From Pristionchus mayeri (lineage: Eukaryota; Nematoda; Chromadorea; Rhabditida; Neodiplogasteridae), in assembly GCA_036245805.1 (NCBI GenBank), contig BTRK01000001.1, positions 25,489,087-25,553,086 of the forward strand: a DNA stretch of 64,000 bases, in the 5' to 3' direction. The notes beneath the pieces were generated by a model. That model searched no databases. It was not told the origin of the DNA and was given only the letters and a program-made list of their open reading frames with translations. The number at the start of each line of letters is the position of its first letter. Position 1 is the stretch's first letter. Below, piece after piece: positions 55,501 to 64,000 of this stretch. The position numbers and the translations under genes are program-made.

Positions 55501-58500
55501 TCGTGTAGACTGAAGATACGAGTCGGAGTCTGACTCGGAAGAGAGGACGAGTGTCCACCCACTTCACCTCCCCACTACTCTCCTCCTCAAGAGAAATACT
55601 TCATTCCGTTCAACTTGATCTGATCACTTGTGGAAATTAAGGACATAGTAATAATAGTGAATGGAATCCTTCCCAATGGCAACTAGCACGATTTAACTGA
55701 CTGGTCTTCCGATCCCGAGTGGTTTATTCCTGTAGTAACCCTTCGGCAATTCAGCTGCCACGCACAGGGAGAAGTCCGCCTCGTCCGATTCCTCAAATCA
55801 TTCATGGTGATTCGTCGACACACCAATCACAATGCCCACAATTCAACTTCTCTCATCCTCTCTTCTTCGTCCTCACTCCTCTCTCATTCCCTCCCCTTCC
55901 CCTCACCATGAGCAGTCTCTCCTTCTTCGTTGCCAATGGCAGCCAAGCGTATCCGATGTTCGTCTCCACTGAGTCAGTCGGACTCTTCGCACTCAACTGG
56001 CCCATCACTGAGATATGAGAGAAGGTGAACAGCAGATGGTCGTACTGCCCCAGAGAAAGGGGAAGACGCAGCTTCATCTGACAATGAGAGACCATCTTTC
56101 CCTTGTTACGGTATACTCGAGATATCGATTTCATCCAGTAGGCTTCAACTGTTTAACTAATAGTTTAGAAACGAAAGATTGTGAGATTTCGAAGAGTAAC
56201 TTCTAAAGTAGTGCCCACCTCATCTCCGAAGGATGGATTCTGCTGATGGTGCTGGATTGCACACGAGGATGAGGAGGCGAAGGGACCGAGAGGATTCAAT
56301 CGATCGAGGAACGACTGCAACCAGGGGAGTGATACGATGGAAACAAATGGAACGAAGCTGGTGTAGACTGACCTCTCTCGCTACATCCTCTCCTCCTCTC
56401 ATGAATCGCACGTTGCATGATATATTACGAGCCTTGGAGAAGACCTTCTGACTGTCGTATCTGCAAGCATCGAGTAGAAGAAATCTTCTCAACTTTGAAG
56501 CAAATAAGAAGAAAGGGTGACAAGGGCAGTCTTGAGCAGGACTCACTTGAGTGCGAGAGGGTAGATGTACATGAGATTGACGAATGAGGAGTGGGGCTCG
56601 GCGACGATGTCTCCGAAGGATTGGACATCGAAGACGGGCGGATCGGGCTGATCTCTCCTCCAGGGGGAAAGGGGAAGGAAGGAGGACGAGAGACGGACTG
56701 AAAGAGAATCGATTGGAATGATCAGAGGCATTGGTGTATCAATAATCGATAAACCAGATATCAAAGAAAAATCTAGCATATCACGCCTCTCATGAGAGAA
56801 TCGAGCTGGGCGTGGGAATGGTGAAATGAGTTCTAACTAGTTTTGGCCATCCTTAGGCATGCCTGAGTGACCCCTGAAATCTTAAAGTGCGTACTTCACT
56901 TTGGAGCTCGTTACGTAGGGTAGGATCCCGGCACCTCACTCTTTCATAGCTGTTTTCTTGGATACGGTGAAAGATAAAGCAAAATTGACCTCTGAGTGAC
57001 CCCAACTCATTTTTCGAGCTCTATCGATCTATGGAAACCATTTTCTCTAAAACGCATTTTTAAAAGTGGTACACTTCAGATCAATTTTCTAAAAAATGTA
57101 GGTGAAGACGCAGCTCAAAAATCAAAATTCGCACTAGATGCAGCTCAGCGGGAGCTTTCGAATGAGTGGTTTGCGAAAGCAATACGAACACTTCTGTGCG
57201 AGTTATGACCTAGAAACATCATCTGAATCGTTTGAACTTTATTTTCAACAGGAATTTCGATCAAAAACCGATCATTTTCTCTCTCTCTCCGAAATGAGCG
57301 GCGTGGAATTAAATTGTGTGTTGAAAATAAAGTTCAAACTATTCAGATGATGTTTACAGGACATAACTCGCACAGAAGTGTTCGTATTGCTTTCGCAAAC
57401 CACTCATTCGAAAGCTCTCGCTGAGCTGCATCTAGTGCGAAAATTTGAGCTGCGTCTTCACCTACATTTTTGAGAAAATTGATCTGAAGTGTATCATTTG
57501 TAAAAATGCGTTTTAGAGAAAATGGTTTCCATAGATCGATAGAGCTCGAAAAATGAGTTGGGGTCACTCAGAGGTCAATTTTGCTCTATCTTTCACCGTA
57601 TCCAAGCAAACAGCTATGAAAGAGGGAGGTGCCGGGATCCGACCCTACGTAACGAGCTGCAAAATGAAGTACGCACTTTAAGATTTCAGGGGTCACTGAG
57701 GCATGCCTTAGGATGGCCAAAACCGGTGAGAACTCATTTCTCGATTTCCCCTCCATTCCCAAGAATGGCGATTCTAGCTCGATTTTCTCGTGAATGGCGT
57801 GATATCACTCACGTGGGAAATCGAAGATCTTCGTGGAGGAATCGACGTTGACAGAGACAGAGGCGCCCGGGATGAGGAACTTACTCGCTTTCTCGAACCT
57901 AAAATTCATCAATATGATTTTACACGTAATTAAAATTCTTCACGATATGAGATGATCGAATTCTTCACGATAACATGATCGAAAGGGAATGGATTCTTAC
58001 TTGGTGAAATCGGAGAGGTATTTGTGGAGGTCTGTGTCACTCAGGCGATTCTGGTCGCAGCGATACAACTGCAGGCAGTCCACTCCTGAGAGAAGAACAC
58101 ATTGGCATTCACTCGAGTGAGTGCAGTGACCGTGCAAGGAGACTCACCATTGATGACTCCCTTGGAGGCACTGTTCTGGCCCGGGACTACCGTACTCAAC
58201 TCAGGAAAGATTCGTCTGAATAGACCGATTAATTCTCGTAGAGTATCACGGTGTTCACCTGGCAGCGAAGGCGAAGCGAGTGCGGAATGCGCCCAGTCTC
58301 GCGCATGCACCCTGCAAGGAGGAGAGGGGATAGGGGAAGGAGAGAGATCATTCACACTAGTCTCTCCTTTTCGTCTACATTTCCTAACGTGAGGATTCCA
58401 TCAATTCATTTTTTAGTTGTTTAAAGCGAAAAGCAAGTAATGGAAACAAAATTTCTGAAGACAAAGATACCTGTATGTTCTTCTGTAGTTTGAGCGTTCC

Positions 58501-61500
58501 CTTGATATCTCCAGTGCTCTTCATGTACAATTCCCCATTCAGATCACTCGATAGCACTCGATCGACTCGAATGACCAACCAAGTCGAGGCTGAGACTCCG
58601 CCAGCCACAGTGCACACCATCTGCACAGAGATCAGAGATCACAAGGGAAACACTTCGGAAAGTCTGCACACGCGTTCGATGAATTGGCAGATTTCCAATT
58701 AGCATATTTGTATGTAAAGTGCATGGCCCTAACCCCATATCCATCTGAGATTTCTCTAGTCAATTCTTTATCCACTTTTTACCTTCTTTGCAGCAGTACT
58801 CGCGATAGTCTCCTTCCTCAGTCCTTCTCCATTCTCTTCTCTCCTCGGTCGTCGTCCCGTCGACAGCAGCATCTGGAGGTCGTCATCGTTGACGTCGACA
58901 TGGAATTCCTCCGTCAGACGACGACCTGAGCAAATAACACTTGAGGGATCGATGAATGCAGTGGTTGAGCAAAAAATATATAAGTGATTCTTAAAATCGT
59001 TCGTTTTATCATAGGTCTTCTGAGAGATAGCATGTGCCGGGATACAAAAAAATCATACCGCATCCAATGAGTCCCCACGACAAGGGTTGGTACATCTGAG
59101 GTCAGGGAACTTTATGTATGAGTTGAGGAGCCGTAAATTGCAAACTACCTAAAAGCCGACTCCTGAAATTTCGAAAATTTGGATTACTGTAGCATGGTTC
59201 ATTTTTGAGTAAACAAGACGTTAAAAAAGAGAAATGATCGCCTCGAGCAGCTGAACAACTTTACTGTTGAGAGTGAAAAGGTACGAAAACAATGGAAAGT
59301 CGAAAACGTGCAAAATTCATTTTTTCGACCACTTTTGCGATAATTTTTTCGATCTGGTGAAAAAAAGATTCCATATGTAAATGAGATCTCTACATATTTG
59401 AAATCTACGCACTTTTGTGGTACTTAAAATTTTTTTGCATTACCAAATGACGAGTGAGAAGACACTTCTAAATGGCCTCAAAAGTGCAGAATCGCGTGAT
59501 TTTTAACACAAAATGATTGATTTCATCATTGATTTCACATTTTCGTGTTCAAAACGAGTTTGTACGTTTCAGGTTGATACAATTCAATTCAATAAACTTC
59601 GTTTTTAAGGTCTGGAGCCGTAAATTGCAACCAAACCTAAAAGCCGGTTCCAGAAATTTTCAACATTCGAGGTACCGTATCTTGGTTCAAAGTTGACGAA
59701 AAACTAAATTTAAAAGACATAAATGACCGTCATGAAGAACTGGATAAGGGGGTCAACTGTTGAGGGCGAAAAGCTTAGAAAACAATAATGAAGGGAAAAC
59801 TTCAAAAATTCGAGTTTTCGGCTGTGTATGTCGCCTTCCATCACATTTATATGATCACGAAAGCTGAAATGTCCATGTGCTATTGCACGTACGATGAATT
59901 CGAACTTTCTGTGTATACTACATTTTGAATTCAGAAGAAAAAAAGTGTTTCTGATGGGTATTAGTGAGAATTGAGACATTACAATTTAAATTGCGTAATT
60001 TTTCAGGGTTCTCGAAGACGATATAGTTGCATACCCAATTAATAAACACTTTTTTTCTTCTGAATTCAAAATGTAGTATACACAGAAAGTTCGAATTCAT
60101 CGTACGTGCAATAACACATGGAAATTTCAGCTTTCGTGATCATATCAATGTGATGGAAGGAGACATACACAGCCAAAATTTTTTGAAGTTTTCCCTTCAT
60201 TATTGTTTTCTAAGCTTTTCGCACTCAACAGAGTTATCCAAAGTTATCCAGTTCTTTATGACGGTCATTTATGTCTTTTAAATGTATTTTTTCGTCAACG
60301 TTGAACCAAGATACGGTACCTTGAATGTTGAAAATTTCTGGAACCGGCTTTTAGGTTTGGTTGCAATTTACGGCTCCAGACCTTAAAAACGAAGTTTATT
60401 GAATTGAATTGTATCAACCTGAAACGCACAAACTCGTTTTGAACACGAAAATGTGAAATCAATGATTGAGCAATTCCATCTTGTGTTAAAAATCACGCGA
60501 TTCTCCACGTTTGAGGCCATTTAAAAGTGTCTTCTTACTCATCATTTTGTAAGGCAAAAACATTTTCCGTACCAAAAAAGTGCGTAGATTTCAAATTTGT
60601 AGAGATCTCATTTACATATGGGATGTTTTTTCACCAGATCGAAAAAATGAATTTTGCACGTTTTCGACTTTCCATAGTTTTCGTACCTTTTCACTCTCAA
60701 CAGTAAAGTTGTTCAGCTGCTCGAGGCTATCATTTTTCTTTTTTTAACGTCTCGTTTACTCAAAAATGAACCATGTTACAGTAATCCAAGTTTTCGAAAT
60801 TTCAGGAGCCGGCTTTTAGGTAGTTTGCAATTTACGGCTCCACAACTCATACATAAAGTTCCCTGACCTCAGATGTACCAACCCTTGTCGTGGGGACTCA
60901 TTGGATGCGGTATGATTTTTTTGTATCCCGGGGTCTGGATTTCCTACATTCTCTCAGAAGACCTCTGTTATGTGAATGGGGATTTTAATAAAAGTAGCCT
61001 AAATAAGATTGGCTCACCAGTACTGGAGTCGAAGATGAATAGTCTGAGGAAGAGAGGCTCGATCTGTCTCACTTCAGTCGGAGAAACCGGAAGTCGCATC
61101 TCCAACTTAGACAGCTCAACGCTGAATCTGCAAATACCCAATGGAATCTGGATACTGAGATATTGTTGTTGGAATTGTTCGATTGTCCTACCTGACTACA
61201 GTACTCTTCTCATGAAGACTATTCGTGGCGGTCTTGTGTCTCCTCGGAGCAGGTGAGGCGGAGGGAGAGGAGGCAGTGGATTGATTGGATCGAGAAGGGA
61301 GAAGAGAAGAAACCTCCCCCTTCGCATCTGTTACTGGCTGCAATTCAGATTATTGAACATAGAAAATGAACATAGAAGGGACAGAGACATATCGTTCGTG
61401 ATGCGTGTAGATAAATTAATGTATCAAATAAAGAAGATATAAAAATAAGATGCACCAGTTATACAGAGACTTTTCTAATCAGAAAGGTAGGATTGCTCAC

Positions 61501-63815
61501 AGCCAATCGATGGTAGAGTGAGAATATGTTCCTCCTGTCTACAATGGGTGGCTGGAGTGCCCTCGCTGCCGTGTTCCGTCCCCTCCACTGACTCATATCA
61601 CGGGCTGCAATCACTCTCTTCATCCTATCACCCATGATCTATCTGTTGAAAGATGGTTCTCCCCAACTCCTTTTCCTCCTCACCTCCGAGACTCTCCTCC
61701 GAGTGAATGCTATCCGTGTCTCCTCCACTCATCGAATCGAGCTGCAAACGGTAGTTCAGGGTGTGTTTAACGCCCCACTCTTCGTCCAATAATCGACTTC
61801 ACTCACAGTTGAATTGAGGAAGACGGAGTTGTTGGCTGCAGTTCCATCGGTGCATCCGGAGGAGATCGAGAGACGGTCACCTGCATCCATTCATTTATCC
61901 CCTCCTCCTAAAATCCATCCCACTTTGCACCCCCCCCCCCCTACTCAATATTCGGTGAAAATAATGCACTTTTCTCGAATCATTTGCTGTATCGTACAAT
62001 CTCCATAATCCTAATTCTCCTTCACCACTCCTCATTTCTTTGTACGGCTGTGCGAAAAAAAAGGAAGATAAGACAATTACACCAATTTCTTCTAATTTCC
62101 AAGTGGCTCTCACTCTTATTGGCGAGTGCGAGTGCTCGATTGATGATCTGCAGCCACGAGCTGAGTTCCTGAGGGTCGTTGGAATCGGGGACGACCATGA
62201 GTCTCTTCCCCTCCTCCCTCTTCTCCTTCTCCTTCTCCCGCTCCTTCTCGTCTTCCCGACACGGTTCGATCTCAACCAATCCAGTATTGCACAGACCATC
62301 CGATGGAATGAGAGTGGATGTCCTCCCCCTCTCCCCCTTCACTCACCTCCATCACCGTCCTTCCCTTCTTCGTGGCCCTCAACTGGGCAGAATTGACACG
62401 TAGAATTGGCTTGCCTGTCAAGGACCAAATAACCATTCTGCCGATTAAATAGAAGTAAAGTGCGAACTGCTCTGACCAGTGGCATTTCCGGGTGTTTTCT
62501 GCACTTCGAATGCGATGGTTCCTCCTTCGAGACGACGGAGGATGCACCAACGACGCTTCTTCTCCGACTGCAATCAACTGTCATCCATCGAAGATCTATG
62601 GTCGATAGCCCATCCTCATCCTATCTCTAACCACATGGACAAAGAGTCATCAATGATGACCTCGTCAAATCTCGCGGCAAGTCGCTCACCAAAATGCATT
62701 CAAATTTCTACCTTGAGGTTATCGAGTAGAGAGGGATCGTTCTTGACCACTTGGAGGAATCCCTCCTTGATGACGTCACTCGACAGAATGAATCCTTCCT
62801 GTGATCACTCCATTAGAGAACACTTCGCACTCATTAGGAATGGCTATTAGGAATACGCCTGATTTTATATCGCCCTTTCTGCTCCTGTAATTAATGAACA
62901 AAGGCAAAGTAATTACTTCTGCAGCTTTCGCTTCTTCTTCAGCCATATCTGATTCGAATACGAGTGAAGACAAGGCGACATCCATATCAGCCGATGACCT
63001 ACTCAATTATCGATTAGGCCACTCTAGTTGAAGTGGGACTTACGAATTGTGAAGGACATCGTAATCTCCGGAGAACTTGGAGTAGTTGAACACTACCGAT
63101 TTCTGCGGATTACTGTACATCTGGAGGGAATCTCTAGTGAGTAGCCAATTGGCCTCTCGAAGATCTGAGGAGAGTCAGAATATCGATTTATCTTCCCCCT
63201 GATTACAGTACCTGTCGAGTGCACTGCAGGAATCGCAGTTGGCTGGTCGATATTAATCGTCGTTTCCTGGAATATTCTATTTGTGGCAGCCAGATTCATG
63301 AAAAATATTTATGAATCTGTTCCTTTCCATCGAGTGTATAAATTGGGCAGTGAATGAGTGAATATATTGCGTGTTCGAACCTCGATGTCGTCCCTGGGGA
63401 AGATGAGTAGTTCCCTCTGAGGATCATTGTCGATATTTACACTCTTCTCAACCAGAAATCTTTCGTAATCCAAAGGTTGAGAGACTGGGGCTTTCCTCTG
63501 AAGAGCAGAGATTAATGAACGAGACTTGAGTAATAAGAGATTAGATGATGGCTTAGTCTTAACTGCACGGTAAACTTACATCGCTTTCAATGGATAGATG
63601 CCTAGTATATTTGTCTATTCGTGGATTACGACTGGTGAGAGTGTTCCACAGGAACATTTCCCTCCAAACAAAGTGGGGTGTTCCCTTCCCTCTATTCATT
63701 CCTCTCCTCTCGTCATTCCCTGATTCATACCGTTGGATTCTGAGTGCTGATCACATTCCTTGCTGCTTCTCTCGCTTCTCTCGCCAATCCCGGCCTCCCG
63801 ACACCAGCTGTGAAT
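43562..63815 (-). CDS. Zizimin/DOCK9-11-type (DOCK-D) guanine nucleotide exchange factor, 5' end outside or unresolved
   Basis: DOCK-D proteins activate Cdc42/Rac-type GTPases through the DHR2 domain. The N-terminal zizimin region (63815-63056) has [31 protein letters not shown] and [13 protein letters not shown] domain follows (about 62570-62115; [40 protein letters not shown]), supporting subfamily D. DHR1/C2 (about 56700-55480) has [31 protein letters not shown] and [13 protein letters not shown]. Helical exons run from 54250 to 49150. DHR2 (about 46750-43830) has [80 protein letters not shown] and [20 protein letters not shown]. The C-terminus is [14 protein letters not shown] at 43564-43562. 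The exon at 63815 follows a TAG acceptor, so earlier exons lie upstream. Five long fold-back repeats occupy its introns without breaking exons. Confidence 0.94.
44797..45119. mobile_element. MITE-like element, about 323 bp, in DOCK intron
   Basis: Terminal inverted repeats CTCTGTGATTGCAAAGTAAT at the left and its complement ending AATCACAGAG at the right, about 30 bp, with a few mismatches. Internally it carries several copies of AAGTAAGTTGC/GCAACTAACTT in both orientations. No ORF, so non-autonomous. Target duplication not evident. Confidence 0.8.
45838..46007. repeat. Small inverted repeat, possible decayed MITE
   Basis: AAAACGTGCCGC at 45838 and its complement GCGGCACGTTTT at 45996 flank AT-rich intronic DNA in the DOCK gene. 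Both arms are near GAGAAAAA/TTTTTCTC. Too short to class. Confidence 0.5.
46944..47878. repeat. Unit 1 of the composite: 18 bp perfect terminal inverted repeats
   Basis: CCTATAGGTAGGGACCGC at 46944-46961 and its exact complement at 47861-47878. The interior is AT-rich, with a partly inverted pair (near 47140 and 47610-47650). No ORF above 60 codons. Confidence 0.8.
47877..49002. repeat. Unit 2 of the composite: 81 bp terminal inverted repeats
   Basis: Arms 47877-47957 and 48922-49002, nearly identical (they differ at a few sites, for example GATATTAATA versus GATGTTAATA in the same sense). The interior includes a degenerate TGGGTAGCCT tandem array (48500-48770). Confidence 0.85.
48500..48770. 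repeat. Degenerate tandem repeat of TGGGTAGCCT-type units
   Basis: At least five spaced copies of (A/C/G)TGGGTAG(C/T)(C/T)T, most followed by a GGGAC-type block, inside unit 2 of the composite element. Spacing is irregular at about 40-60 bp. Confidence 0.7.
52416..53439. mobile_element. 1.02 kb palindromic fold-back element, copy 1
   Basis: Ends are ATATCACGCC and GGCGTGATAT. Two arms of about 480 bp meet at a loop of about 65 bp near 52905-52970. Arms share TTGGCCATCC, CTACGTAGG, CTCTATCGATCTATG and TTTCGAATGAG. Non-coding. It sits in a DOCK intron. Copy 2 is at 56778. Confidence 0.92.
53435..56777 (-). other. DOCK exon-rich segment between the paired elements
   Basis: Ordinary DOCK exons (helical repeats and DHR1) with short introns; listed to show that the two related elements flank intact coding sequence. 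Confidence 0.6.
56778..57805. mobile_element. 1.03 kb palindromic fold-back element, copy 2
   Basis: Same ends (ATATCACGCC...GGCGTGATAT) and same order of arm blocks as copy 1, with loop near 57253-57318. On the - strand the intron starts GTGAGTG and the element begins immediately after these 7 nt, so it abuts the 5' splice site. Non-coding. Confidence 0.92.
59013..60964. mobile_element. 1.95 kb palindrome built from duplicated modules
   Basis: Ends AGGTCTTCTGAGAGA and TCTCTCAGAAGACCT, with arms near-continuous to a centre near 59990. Each arm holds two diverged modules beginning GAGCCGTAAATTGCAA (59129 and 59612 in the left arm, mirrored at 60375 and 60840). Mirrored ORFs at 59710-59979 and 60027-60281 are the same arm read twice and show no protein features. 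Confidence 0.9.
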
Positions 63816-64000
63816 CTAGACAACACTATCGTTATTAACACTCCTCCTCCCTATCCTAATCTTTAGAATTACTCTTGTACCTATTATCTTAAATTTGTTC
63901 ATAATATTAGAAATTTATCAACCACTGCTTAAATATTGGATTTATTTGAACAAAAATAGAAATGAAATTTTAAAAATAGGGAAATATCAACTTGCATACT

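Noticed and set aside
52416..57805. Target-site duplications for the 1.03 kb elements
   Set aside because: Flanks (GTA/ACA and AGC/CAC) do not form clear direct duplications, so the transposase class cannot be assigned.
59710..60281. Two similar 84-89 codon ORFs (59710-59979 on -, 60027-60281 on +)
   Set aside because: They are the same arm of a palindrome read in opposite directions, without domain features or splice context; not a gene.

Overview
This 64 kb window is a dense stretch of an animal nuclear genome, most likely from a nematode. The genes are split into many small exons separated by GT-AG introns, often only 40-300 bp long. The gene set (PIKfyve/PPK-3, U2SURP, an RGS-7-like C2 and RGS pair, an acetylcholine-gated-chloride-type Cys-loop channel, ELMOD, OTUD6B, a zizimin-type DOCK) fits a nematode. 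A diplogastrid such as Pristionchus is my inference from intron style and compact layout, not something the sequence proves. No prokaryotic features, CRISPR arrays or convincing tRNA/rRNA genes were found.

Layout: on the + strand, 1-6448 is the 3' part of a PIKfyve lipid kinase, followed by a complete U2SURP/SR140 splicing factor (6900-11986) and a small serine-rich single-pass membrane protein (12896-13415). Everything after that is on the - strand. Reading leftwards from the right end these are: a zizimin/DOCK9-type Rho-GEF (63815-43562, 5' end probably outside the window), OTUD6B deubiquitinase (42870-40881), an ELMO-domain Arl GAP (40647-38739), a Cys-rich type I membrane protein (38149-37493), a Cys-loop anion channel (36157-32523), a C2-domain protein (31167-23813), an RGS-domain protein (21048-18880) that may be the other half of the same RGS3/rgs-7-like gene, an Eaf6-like chromatin protein (18301-17704) and an unrecognised roughly 700-residue protein (17333-13735).

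The genes are mostly housekeeping and signalling genes with no single shared pathway. Two have linked themes: G-protein control (C2/RGS) and small-GTPase control (DOCK GEF, ELMOD GAP). Same-strand spacing of 233 bp (OTUD6B to ELMOD), about 370 bp (Eaf6-like to unknown gene) and about 450 bp (PIKfyve to U2SURP) is compatible with nematode operons.

The most unusual content is structural. The DOCK gene introns hold a cluster of long fold-back (palindromic) elements: 44797-45119, a composite at 46904-49045, two copies of one 1.03 kb family at 52416-53439 and 56778-57805, and a 1.95 kb palindrome of duplicated modules at 59013-60964. In the paired family each copy's two arms match each other better than they match the other copy, which suggests arm-to-arm homogenisation. 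Separately, the coding 3' end plus 3' UTR of ELMOD exists as an inverted copy inside one of its own introns, and a near-perfect 228 bp hairpin fills a PIKfyve intron. Two short motifs, TACGGTA/TACCGTA and GATCTTTGATC, recur through introns and often lie close to splice sites.
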